From: Bacteroides sp. CAG:927
Lineage (GTDB): Bacteria; Bacteroidota; Bacteroidia; Bacteroidales; Muribaculaceae
Length of the DNA stretch: 64,000 nucleotides
Reading direction: 5' to 3'
Assembly: GCA_000431155.1 (NCBI GenBank)
Contig: HF985624.1
Location: 13,047-77,046, forward strand
The notes beneath the pieces are model-generated. The model was not told the DNA's origin, searched no databases, and saw nothing but the letters and a program-made list of their open reading frames with translations. Made by a program: the position numbers and the translations under genes. The stretch's first letter is position 1. Each line of letters starts with the position of its first letter. Positions 33,925 to 42,042 of this stretch are shown in pieces.

Positions 33925-35253
33925 ATGTATCAAGATAGTGAACTCAACAATCTCGCGGACCAGATAAGCACCGGCGATACCAACGAAAACAGCGAGCAGG
34001 ATATCATAAAGGTGATAGGTGTGGGCGGCGGTGGCTCAAATGCCATCAGCCACATGTTTCGTCAAGGAGTGGAGCATGTGATGTTTGTGGTGTGCAACAC
34101 CGACCGTCAGGCTCTTAAAAATTCTCCCGTGCCTACAAAAGTGCTTATCGGCAACGGACTCGGCGCGGGCAACAAACCCAAGGTGGCAGAAGAGGCTGCC
34201 GAAAAGGATATTGAGAAGATACGTGCACTGTTTCAGGACAATACCAAGATGGTGTTTATCACAGCCGGTATGGGTGGCGGCACAGGAACAGGTGCGGCCC
34301 CGATAGTGGCACGTGAAGCCAAGGCACGCGGTCTGCTCACGATAGGTATTGTGACTATACCGTTTATATTTGAGGGTGACAAGAAAATCAACAAGGCTCT
34401 TGACGGTGTTGATGAAATGAGCAAATATGTGGACGCACTGCTTGTTATCAACAATCAGCGACTTGTGGAAATATACGGAGATCTTGATTTCATAAATGCG
34501 TTTGCCAAGGCTGACGATACGCTGAGCACTGCCGCGCAGTCAATATCGGAGCTTATCACTGCCGACGGGTATATGAACCTTGATTTCCACGATGTGGACA
34601 CCACGTTGCGCAATGGAGGAGCTGCCATAATATCCACCGGTTTCGGCGAGGGTGAGAATCGTGTGACCATGGCTATTCAGGATGCGCTGCAGAGCCCGCT
34701 GCTCAAGAATCGCGATATATACACCAGCAAAAAGCTTCTGTTCAATCTATACATCAATCCTAAAGCCGAGCAGAAATTCACTATGAATGAAATGCGCGAC
34801 TTTGATGAATTTGTGTCTGGAATTTCAGATGTGGATGTGATATGGGGTGTGGCGTATGATGAAAGCCTCGGAGACCGTGTAAAAGTCACCATTCTCGCAT
34901 CGGGATTTGACATAACTATCCGGGATGAGGAGAAGAATATGAAATCCGGCGGCCAGAATGCTTCGCGTGGCAGGCAGCAGCCTTTCACTCCCAAATCCAC
35001 GGGTGCCGTACCTCCTGCCGCAGACCGCATAGCACGGGAATACGGGGAAACACGCACAGCGTACATAGTGCTTACTCCGCAGCAGATGGATGACGATGCA
35101 GTGATAGAGGTACTTGAGAAATCGCCGGCTTATAACCGTGACCGTAAGATACTTGACAATATATCGGCCAAACAGACTCCTTCGGCGGCTTCAACACCGC
35201 AGAGCGGGATGCAGGGACATAACGGTATGGAAATCAAGTTTACCAATGAATAA
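33925..35253 (+). CDS. ftsZ: Cell division GTPase FtsZ
   Basis: 442 residues, tubulin-like. The GTP site shows IGVGGGGSNAISHM, the G-box AGMGGGTGTGAAPIVA and NNQRLVEIYG; the T7-loop region follows with NLDFHDVDTTLRNGG. Z rings formed by this protein drive division. The C-terminal third is a variable linker, and the protein ends NGMEIKFTNE, with no clear copy of the usual D-I-P-x-F-L-R-type peptide that binds FtsA. It closes the dcw cluster at a hairpin terminator. Confidence 0.97.
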   Translation: MYQDSELNNLADQISTGDTNENSEQDIIKVIGVGGGGSNAISHMFRQGVEHVMFVVCNTDRQALKNSPVPTKVLIGNGLGAGNKPKVAEEAAEKDIEKIRALFQDNTKMVFITAGMGGGTGTGAAPIVAREAKARGLLTIGIVTIPFIFEGDKKINKALDGVDEMSKYVDALLVINNQRLVEIYGDLDFINAFAKADDTLSTAAQSISELITADGYMNLDFHDVDTTLRNGGAAIISTGFGEGENRVTMAIQDALQSPLLKNRDIYTSKKLLFNLYINPKAEQKFTMNEMRDFDEFVSGISDVDVIWGVAYDESLGDRVKVTILASGFDITIRDEEKNMKSGGQNASRGRQQPFTPKSTGAVPPAADRIAREYGETRTAYIVLTPQQMDDDAVIEVLEKSPAYNRDRKILDNISAKQTPSAASTPQSGMQGHNGMEIKFTNE

Positions 35254-35280
35254 CGCCTGAAAAGGCATTTGCATAATACG

Positions 35281-35323
35281 AAGCCTGTTGCCAGAAGGTT
35301 ATTTACCGGTGGCGACAGGCTTT
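35281..35323 (+). terminator. Terminator of the dcw cluster after ftsZ
   Basis: AAGCCTGTTGCCA (35281-35293) pairs with TGGCGACAGGCTT (35310-35322) with a single mismatch and a 16-base loop, followed by TTTGTTAT. It lies between the convergent ftsZ and pldA-like genes and may serve both. Confidence 0.75.
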
Positions 35324-35338
35324 GTTATGTATAGAGGA

Positions 35339-36181
35339 TCAGTAATCGCTGAACAGGCGCGGCTTGATGACGATGCCTACACGCACGGTGGAGTGAAATT
35401 CCTTGTAGGCAAGAAGACCTTCGCCATAGCCGTTATAGAACTGGAGAAACAGACACTGATTGTCGCGCTTGAACAGCCGGTAGCTTATTTCAAAGATGGC
35501 GTTGTAATTTAGTTGCCAACCGCGTCGTTTGACGAGTGTTATGCCGAACCCGAGGCGATTGTTGAGTGTGGTGAAATTCATACCTGTCTGGTAGATTCCG
35601 CAGTAGTCAAGAATGTCCTTGTTGTTCTCACCGTCAACAATCGGTATCCAAACTTTGCCATGGATAACAAATGACGGGTCAATGATGATGTTGGCACCAA
35701 GCGACACCTTGTTCCATGAGCGGGATGCCGCACCGTCGCGTCCGTTGCTTTCGTGCTCGAGCATAAGCGTGAGCTTGCCGATGAAGCGATTTTTTACGAA
35801 TATCGGTTTTGCAAGTCCAATTCCGGGATTGAAGTTGAGATCGGTCATCGGCATTGAGCGTTCAAGAACATTCCAGAATACTTTCTGCGAATAGAAAAGG
35901 TAGAGGTATGTGCCCCATGGAAGTGTGGATTTCGTGAGCCTTTGGGCTATGGAAATCTGAAACTTGACATTGGAGTTCTCACGGGAGGGCTTGGAATTGA
36001 CAGCGGTGCCGAATACAAAATAATTGTCTTTGTACAGGCCGAAGAAAGGTTGATTGTCAAAATCGCGGCGAACGCTGTCGGAGTCAATTACTCCCTGCAC
36101 ATCGGTGATCTGCGCCCGGCATACGAGAGCAGATGTTGTCATGACGATAAAAGCAAGGAATATTTTAATAATCGGCTTCAC
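35339..36181 (-). CDS. pldA: Outer-membrane phospholipase A (PldA/OMPLA-like)
   Basis: 280 residues from a GTG at 36181. A longer frame from an ATG at 36232 exists, but a promoter-like TATCTTTG (36194-36187) lies inside that extension, and the GTG start gives a proper signal peptide (KPIIKIFLAFIVMTTSALVCRAQ). The OMPLA core is clear: LEHESNG with H143 and S145, N157 in RSWNKVS completing the His-Ser-Asn triad, and the FYNGYGEGLLAY motif near the C-terminus matching the family's G-Y-G-E-S-L region. The 12-strand barrel hydrolyses phospholipids that appear in the outer leaflet when the outer membrane is disturbed, in a calcium-dependent dimer. Confidence 0.87.
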   Translation of the reverse strand: MKPIIKIFLAFIVMTTSALVCRAQITDVQGVIDSDSVRRDFDNQPFFGLYKDNYFVFGTAVNSKPSRENSNVKFQISIAQRLTKSTLPWGTYLYLFYSQKVFWNVLERSMPMTDLNFNPGIGLAKPIFVKNRFIGKLTLMLEHESNGRDGAASRSWNKVSLGANIIIDPSFVIHGKVWIPIVDGENNKDILDYCGIYQTGMNFTTLNNRLGFGITLVKRRGWQLNYNAIFEISYRLFKRDNQCLFLQFYNGYGEGLLAYKEFHSTVRVGIVIKPRLFSDY

Positions 36182-36186
36182 AGGCG

Positions 36187-36194
36187 CAAAGATA
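36187..36194 (-). promoter_or_regulatory. -7 box TATCTTTG ahead of pldA
   Basis: The minus strand reads TATCTTTG, with its G six bases before the GTG codon at 36181. If active, transcription would start at about the GTG, giving a leaderless message and ruling out the longer reading frame. No strong -33 TTG is seen. Confidence 0.5.
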
Positions 36195-36238
36195 CTCACT
36201 TTCCGCCATATTAGAACACGGGGTGAGAGCAAAAATCG

Positions 36239-36269
36239 TTGTTCACTCCGCCTTTTTTATTTACCTTTG
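36239..36269 (+). promoter_or_regulatory. Promoter of the DUF4369 lipoprotein gene
   Basis: TTG (36239-36241), a 20-base spacer and TACCTTTG (36262-36269) match the Bacteroidetes promoter pattern closely. The start codon is at 36286, leaving a leader of about 12 bases. Confidence 0.7.
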
Positions 36270-36285
36270 TGGAAATTGTCAAGAT

Positions 36286-37305
36286 ATGAAGAGTGTAATA
36301 TATTTTCTGGCAGCTTTGTTTGCGGTAGTGACTTCCGGATGTTCGGATCAGAGATATTTCAAGGTCAAGGGTGAAATTGAAGGGCTTGGTGCGCAAACTG
36401 TGACGATGATATATTATTCGGCCGGGGGATTGCAGCGCGTCACGGCTCACGGCGACGGAACAGGAGCTTTTGAACTTCATGGTGACAGTAAAACGCCAAC
36501 GCTGGCTGTGGTGGAGCTGTCGGACGGAAGGGTACTGGCCAATCTTGTGGCCAAGAACGGAAATAATATAACTCTTACCGGAGATCTTGACAATCTGATG
36601 GATATAAAGGTAAAGGGGAGCGGTCCATCATCGGATATAGCTGAGTGGCAGAAAGAAAATGCCGAGGTGTTGGCCTCAGGCAATGCCGGGGCTATAAACC
36701 AAGCTGTGAAACGATTTGTAGAGAGCAACAAGGGAAATATAGCATCTACGGCTATTGTCGTGACATATTTCCGTACGGCGGGATATGAGATTTTGGCCGA
36801 TTCACTCATGACGATCATTGACAATGACATGAGACCCGGCAGTGTGGTGCAAAATTTCCGTTCGGTTCTTGCTACACAATTGTCAGCCAAGACACTGGCT
36901 ACCATAAAACCAATGATACTGTTTACAGCTACGGATTCTACATTCTATTATGTACCTTCGGCTCAGAAGATTTCGTTGCTGGCGTTTGTGCCGGAACTGC
37001 GTAGCTGCCGCGACAGTATTGTGCCTCAGCTTGCGGCACTGAAGCTCAAGTATGCCAACAAAAGATTTGACATCGTGGAGTTTACGAGCAGCCTTGATTC
37101 GCTGCAATGGCGCAACAGTATAAAGCCGGACAGCGCATCGTGGCATCAGACATGGGCTCCCGGTTCGGTGTCGGCTCCGGCGGTAAGAAACCTTGCAGTG
37201 CCCCGTGTGCCGTATTTTATAGTTGCCGACAGCGCAGGCAATCAGCTGGTGCGTACACATTCCATCTCTGTGGCGAGTGCCGTGGTTAACAATGCTTTAA
37301 AATAA
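36286..37305 (+). CDS. DUF4369 domain lipoprotein with thioredoxin-like C-terminus lacking CxxC
   Basis: 339 residues from the ATG at 36286; the in-frame ATG at 36223 lies upstream of the promoter and is rejected. A lipoprotein signal (FLAALFAVVTSGC) anchors it at Cys18. Residues 25-110 resemble DUF4369 (FKVKGEIEGLGAQTVTMIYYS and LVAKNGNNITLTGDLDNL). DUF4369 proteins usually end in a TlpA/AhpC-type thioredoxin domain. Here the end (AVPRVPYFIVADSAGNQLVRT) keeps the cis-Pro strand of that fold, but the region before it holds no C-x-x-C, so redox activity is unlikely. It lies 8 bases before the comM-like gene. Confidence 0.78.
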   Translation: MKSVIYFLAALFAVVTSGCSDQRYFKVKGEIEGLGAQTVTMIYYSAGGLQRVTAHGDGTGAFELHGDSKTPTLAVVELSDGRVLANLVAKNGNNITLTGDLDNLMDIKVKGSGPSSDIAEWQKENAEVLASGNAGAINQAVKRFVESNKGNIASTAIVVTYFRTAGYEILADSLMTIIDNDMRPGSVVQNFRSVLATQLSAKTLATIKPMILFTATDSTFYYVPSAQKISLLAFVPELRSCRDSIVPQLAALKLKYANKRFDIVEFTSSLDSLQWRNSIKPDSASWHQTWAPGSVSAPAVRNLAVPRVPYFIVADSAGNQLVRTHSISVASAVVNNALK

Positions 37306-37313
37306 CAGGGAGT

Positions 37314-38873
37314 ATGTTGGTAAAGATTTACGGGGCTGCGGTACAAGGGATTGATGCGATTCCGGTGACCATAGAAGTGGTAGCCGAGGTAGGGTTTTCC
37401 TACACGATGGTGGGATTGCCCGATACGGCTGTAAAAGAGAGTTATCAGCGTGTAATGGCTGCCATGCAGCAGAGCGGCATCGAGTTTCCACGGCGTAGGC
37501 TGGTGATGAATCTCAGCCCTGCGGATGTGAGAAAAGAGGGTGCGGCCTATGACCTGCCCATTGCTGTAGGCGTACTTGCCGCGGCTGAAAAGCTGCCCGC
37601 CGATGCGCTGCAGGGGTATATGATAATGGGTGAACTGAGTCTTGACGGATCGGTGCTGCCTATTCGCGGTGCATTGCCCATGGCTATACTTGCACGCTCA
37701 AAGGGGTATAAAGGGATGATATTGCCTAAGGCAAATGCCACAGAGGCAGCGGTGGTGAACAATCTGGATGTGATAGGGGTGGAATCGCTGGCCGAGGTGG
37801 TGCAATATCTTCACGGCAAGCTGGAGATTGCTCCGACGGTAGTGGACACACGCGCTGAATTTGCAGCCGAAGCCGGAACATTTGATTTTGATTTCAACGA
37901 GGTCAAGGGTCAGGAAAATGTGAAGAGGGCTTTTGAGGTGGCATGTGCCGGGGGCCACAATATACTGCTTGTGGGACCTCCCGGAGCGGGGAAATCAATG
38001 ATGGCAAAACGGTTGCCGTCAATTATGCCGCCGCTTTCGCTGGCAGAGGCACTTGAAACAACCAAGATACATTCTGTGGCAGGGAAATTGCCTCGCGGAT
38101 CCAAGCTTATGACCCGGCGTCCGTTTCGCGCGCCTCATCACACTATCTCGCCTGTGGCTTTAGTGGGCGGTGGTGCCAATCCTATGCCGGGGGAAATATC
38201 GCTGGCCCACAATGGAGTGCTTTTTATGGATGAGTTTCCGGAGTTTTCACGGTCGGTGTTGGAGGTGATGCGTCAGCCATTGGAAGACAGGCATATATCA
38301 GTGTCGCGTGCGAAATACTCTATAGATTATCCGGCAGGCTTTATGCTTGTGGCATCAATGAATCCGTGCCCCTGCGGGTATTACAATCATCCTACCAAGC
38401 GTTGCACGTGCCCTCCCGGAGCCGTGCAGAAATATCTCAACCGTATCTCGGGTCCGCTGCTTGACCGCATAGATCTGCAGGTGGAGATACTGCCGGTGCC
38501 GTTTGATGAGCTTGCATCGATGCCGGCAGGAGAGCCGAGTGCGGCCATACGTGCGCGTGTGGTCAAGGCGCGTGCGGTGCAAGAACGCAGGTTCGCGGGT
38601 GAAAAACATGTGCACTGCAATGCGCAGATGAATTCGCGCCTCATGGCGCAGCATTGCGCTCTGGGAGCGGAAGCGATGTCGGTGCTGAGAACGGCGATGA
38701 CGCGGTATGACATGAGTGCGCGAGCCTACGACCGCATTCTGAAAGTGGCCCGGACCATCGCCGACCTTGAAGGCTGCGCGGAGATTCAGTCGCACCACAT
38801 GAGCGAGGCCGTGAGCTACCGCAACCTTGACCGCAGCAGCTGGGGCGCCACCACCCAGAAATTGCCGTTCTGA
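37314..38873 (+). CDS. comM: ComM/YifB family Mg-chelatase-like AAA+ ATPase
   Basis: 519 residues. The N-terminal domain is Lon-protease-like (DLPIAVGVLAAAEKLPAD), then the AAA+ module with Walker A LVGPPGAGKSMMAKRLP, Walker B region NGVLFMDEFPEF, and the C-terminal Mg_chelatase_C domain with a zinc-like cluster NPCPCGYYNHPTKRCTCPP. ComM is a hexameric branch-migration helicase that helps integrate DNA taken up by transformation. It is the last core gene before the CRISPR-Cas locus, whose cas3 begins 73 bases downstream. Confidence 0.93.
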   Translation: MLVKIYGAAVQGIDAIPVTIEVVAEVGFSYTMVGLPDTAVKESYQRVMAAMQQSGIEFPRRRLVMNLSPADVRKEGAAYDLPIAVGVLAAAEKLPADALQGYMIMGELSLDGSVLPIRGALPMAILARSKGYKGMILPKANATEAAVVNNLDVIGVESLAEVVQYLHGKLEIAPTVVDTRAEFAAEAGTFDFDFNEVKGQENVKRAFEVACAGGHNILLVGPPGAGKSMMAKRLPSIMPPLSLAEALETTKIHSVAGKLPRGSKLMTRRPFRAPHHTISPVALVGGGANPMPGEISLAHNGVLFMDEFPEFSRSVLEVMRQPLEDRHISVSRAKYSIDYPAGFMLVASMNPCPCGYYNHPTKRCTCPPGAVQKYLNRISGPLLDRIDLQVEILPVPFDELASMPAGEPSAAIRARVVKARAVQERRFAGEKHVHCNAQMNSRLMAQHCALGAEAMSVLRTAMTRYDMSARAYDRILKVARTIADLEGCAEIQSHHMSEAVSYRNLDRSSWGATTQKLPF

Positions 38874-38946
38874 TTCCTGTACTTTCTGTTTATACGAATA
38901 ATGTTGATATGTGCTGCTCCGACATGGCAGCTATTTGATATATATA

Positions 38947-41169
38947 ATGGAAACCAAAAGTTTAATACCTGAAATAATCTCACACATAAGAGTTGATGAT
39001 GAAGGAGGTCTTATATCCTTTCAAACAAATGAGGAGCATAGCCTTGGAGTTGCCAACCTTGCTAAATGTTTTGCCGGAGCATTCGGTATGGGAAACTGGG
39101 GATATGTATTAGGCTTGTTGCACGATAAGGGAAAGGAGAAATATCAGTTTCAGGAATATATCCGCGATGTAAACGGAATTCCAGGGCATTCAAATTACTC
39201 TTATGCCGAGAAAGCACATGCTTATGTAGGCGGCATACTCGCGAAAAACATGTACGGGAAATCTTATGAAAATTTCCTTTCCAATCAAATTGTATCGCAT
39301 CATTCAGGATTACACGATTACAGTGATCTGGAAAATATTATCGCCAAAGCTCTTCCTCCCGACATATGTCAAAGTATAGACAAAATACAACTGAACAGCT
39401 TTCCTTTCTCGTTTTCTCATCTACCCGGGAATAAATGGATGATTCCGGATGTGCATCATTTGTCAAGAATGTTGTTTTCATGCCTTGTCGATGCCGACTA
39501 CCTGGATACCGAATCATTTATGGATGAAAAATCGGCTAAAATGCGCAAAGATAGTATCAAGTTAAATGATCTTTTGCCCTTACTGGAACTACACTTGGAA
39601 AAACTTCAAAGGGGAAGTCAATCATCGTATTTGAATGCAATTCGCCAACAAGTATGTAAACGATGTATTGAGTTGTCTGAAACCCAAAAAGGATTTTATA
39701 GTTTGACTGTGCCGACAGGTGGCGGCAAAACACTGTCATCACTTGTGTGGGCAATGCGGCATGCCATACATAATGGCATGCGACGCATCATAATCGCCAT
39801 TCCATATACAAGTATCATTGTACAGACGGCCTCAATCTTGAAGCGTATATTTGGAGAGAATGCGGTTCTGGAACACCATAGCAATTTCAATCCGCAATCA
39901 ATCAAGGATATATCTCTGCGCCATAAGGCAAAACTTGCTACTGAGAATTGGGACTATCCGATTGTTGTGACTACCAATGTACAATTGTTTGAATCAATGT
40001 TCAGCAATAAGCCATCAGACTGTCGCAAGTTGCACAATATAGTTAATAGCGTTATCATTCTTGATGAAGTGCAGACATTGCCTACAGATTTTCTACAGCC
40101 GATTGTGGATTCATTGAAGTCTTATAATAAAATGTTTGGTGTCTCTGTCCTCTTCACCACAGCAAGCCAACCGCTTCTAAGAGGAATAATAGAAGGATGC
40201 AATCCTCATGCGGTATTTCCTGGAATTGATAATATTAAGGAAATAATTCCACCCGAATTTGTCCTTCATGATAAATTGCGGAGAGTGAAAATAGAATTTG
40301 ACAGTACGGGAAGTACCTATGATGAAATTGCTAAGGATCTCACCAAGCACAATAGAGTGTTGTGTATCGTGAATACACGAAAAGATGCACAGGAAATTTA
40401 TAGGCGTCTTCCCCGAGAAGGTCTTACAATCCATTTGTCAAGGATGATGTATCCTAAACATATAGCCCGAACAATAGACAAATTAAAACGGGCTTTATCG
40501 GAGAATACGGATACGGTGATTAGAGTTGTGGCTACTCAGCTTATAGAAGCCGGTGTGGATATTGATTTTCCAGTGGTTTATCGTCAGGAAGCAGGACTTG
40601 ATTCCGTCCTTCAGGCCGCAGGAAGGTGTAATCGCGAGGGAATGCTGGAAATTGCCACAACACGAGTCTTTAGTTTGTGCAAGGAACATAATCTGTATGG
40701 TAGCATTAAGGATGCTAATAATGCAAGGCTTAATATGGTCAATATCAAGGACTGGTTTGCTCCTGAGAGCATGACTGAATATTTCAAGCAGTTGTATGGC
40801 CGTAAAGAAACTTTTGATAAAAAGGATATCGGGGCTCTTTTATATAAACCTGCAGAGATGTGTTTCGCTGAGGCGTCTGAAGAATTTAGACTGATTGAGG
40901 ATATCGGCAAAACTGTCATTGTCACGACGGAAGAAAGCGTAGAGCTTGTAAACCAATTGAAGGAAAGAGGGATGACATATTCGTTAGTGAAGCAATTGTC
41001 GCAATATAGTGTTTCTATTCACGAGCAAGACTTCAGGCAATTGGTGCATTACGGAGCAATAGAGGAGGTGCTTGAATCAGTATATGTTGTAACTGACATG
41101 GCTCAATATGATGAGAATATTGGTTTGAGACTTGAAAATCACTGGATGAATGAAATATTAACTGTTTGA
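38947..41169 (+). CDS. cas3: Type I-C CRISPR helicase-nuclease Cas3
   Basis: 740 residues from the ATG at 38947; an in-frame start at 38911 would add 12 residues. The N-terminal HD nuclease domain contains H59-D60 (LLHDKGKEK) and IVSHHSGLHDYS. The SF2 helicase has Walker A PTGGGKTLSS with K261, the box II D373-E-V-Q (ILDEVQTLP), motif III LFTTASQP, and motif VI QAAGRCNREG. Cas3 is recruited by Cascade to the opened target, nicks and degrades the displaced strand. Unlike other cas genes here it is followed by a 174-base gap. The DNA is visibly richer in A+T than comM upstream. Confidence 0.95.
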   Translation: METKSLIPEIISHIRVDDEGGLISFQTNEEHSLGVANLAKCFAGAFGMGNWGYVLGLLHDKGKEKYQFQEYIRDVNGIPGHSNYSYAEKAHAYVGGILAKNMYGKSYENFLSNQIVSHHSGLHDYSDLENIIAKALPPDICQSIDKIQLNSFPFSFSHLPGNKWMIPDVHHLSRMLFSCLVDADYLDTESFMDEKSAKMRKDSIKLNDLLPLLELHLEKLQRGSQSSYLNAIRQQVCKRCIELSETQKGFYSLTVPTGGGKTLSSLVWAMRHAIHNGMRRIIIAIPYTSIIVQTASILKRIFGENAVLEHHSNFNPQSIKDISLRHKAKLATENWDYPIVVTTNVQLFESMFSNKPSDCRKLHNIVNSVIILDEVQTLPTDFLQPIVDSLKSYNKMFGVSVLFTTASQPLLRGIIEGCNPHAVFPGIDNIKEIIPPEFVLHDKLRRVKIEFDSTGSTYDEIAKDLTKHNRVLCIVNTRKDAQEIYRRLPREGLTIHLSRMMYPKHIARTIDKLKRALSENTDTVIRVVATQLIEAGVDIDFPVVYRQEAGLDSVLQAAGRCNREGMLEIATTRVFSLCKEHNLYGSIKDANNARLNMVNIKDWFAPESMTEYFKQLYGRKETFDKKDIGALLYKPAEMCFAEASEEFRLIEDIGKTVIVTTEESVELVNQLKERGMTYSLVKQLSQYSVSIHEQDFRQLVHYGAIEEVLESVYVVTDMAQYDENIGLRLENHWMNEILTV

Positions 41170-41315
41170 AAGCCTGAAGCTCTATTCTAAGGAAGCCTAT
41201 TATAATGGTATGTGTTACAGTTGCCTATAACCCGGTTGCCTCGTTTCAAGATAACGATTGGTTAACATTGTTGTACAACACAAAATATTAAAGAATATCC
41301 AATTAAAAAAGGCAT

Positions 41316-41323
41316 TATATTTG
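41316..41323 (+). promoter_or_regulatory. -7 box TATATTTG ahead of cas5
   Basis: TATATTTG matches TAnnTTTG and lies 20 bases before the cas5 ATG in the 174-base gap after cas3. Cas5 through cas2 could thus be transcribed separately from cas3. There is no obvious -33 TTG at the usual distance. Confidence 0.5.
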
Positions 41324-41343
41324 CCAGTCGATGAGTACAGACT

Positions 41344-42042
41344 ATGGAATATACCGATAAAGAATATTGCCTTGAGGTGTGGGGTGATTACGCATGCTTC
41401 ACACGGCCCGAATTGAAAGTAGAGCGCATGAGTTATGATGTTATTACGCCGTCTTCGGCGCGTGCTATTTTTGAAGCAATCCTATTCAAAAGATATGCCA
41501 TGCGATGGCAAGTTACGAAAATAGAAGTTCTTAACCCTATTAAATGGGCATCGATTCGGAGGAACGAAGTTGGCGCTACTGCAAGCCATAAGAACACAAG
41601 CATTTATATTGAAGATAAACGCCAACAGAAAAACTCTCTTCTACTTAAAGATGTCCGCTATCGTATTTGGGCTAAATTAGTGTTTATACCGGTAGGAGAA
41701 CGACCCAAAGAAGCATTTGCCAAACATAAACCTGGGCCGGACGAAAATCCTATGAAATATTATCAGATGTTTGAGCGCAGGGCTGAGCAAGGACAGTGCT
41801 TCACTCAGCCATATCTCGGCACCCGTGAATTTTCAGCCTCATTCCGTTTGGTTAATCCTGAAACAGATGAGTTGCTTCCAGCATTGACCGCTGAAAAAGG
41901 CGGCGACAAAGACCTCGGTATCATGCTATATGATATGGATTTCAGCAATCCCAAAGACATTAAGGCTATGTTTTACAAAGCCGAGATGAAAGAAGGTGTA
42001 ATTAAAGTGCCATCACTTAGCAGCAAGGAGATACTACGATGA
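41344..42042 (+). CDS. cas5c: Type I-C Cas5 (Cas5d/Cas5c), crRNA-processing endoribonuclease
   Basis: 232 residues. The RAMP-type N-terminus LEVWGDYACFTRPELKVERMSYDVITPSSARAIFE is the typical Cas5d start, continuing with MRWQVTKIEVLNPIKWASIRRNEV (given here in parts: LNPIKWASIRRNEV). In type I-C systems Cas6 is missing and this protein cuts the pre-crRNA at the repeat hairpin and stays on the 5' handle. No cas6 gene is present in the window, fitting this role. It overlaps cas8c by 4 bases (ATGA). Confidence 0.94.
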   Translation: MEYTDKEYCLEVWGDYACFTRPELKVERMSYDVITPSSARAIFEAILFKRYAMRWQVTKIEVLNPIKWASIRRNEVGATASHKNTSIYIEDKRQQKNSLLLKDVRYRIWAKLVFIPVGERPKEAFAKHKPGPDENPMKYYQMFERRAEQGQCFTQPYLGTREFSASFRLVNPETDELLPALTAEKGGDKDLGIMLYDMDFSNPKDIKAMFYKAEMKEGVIKVPSLSSKEILR

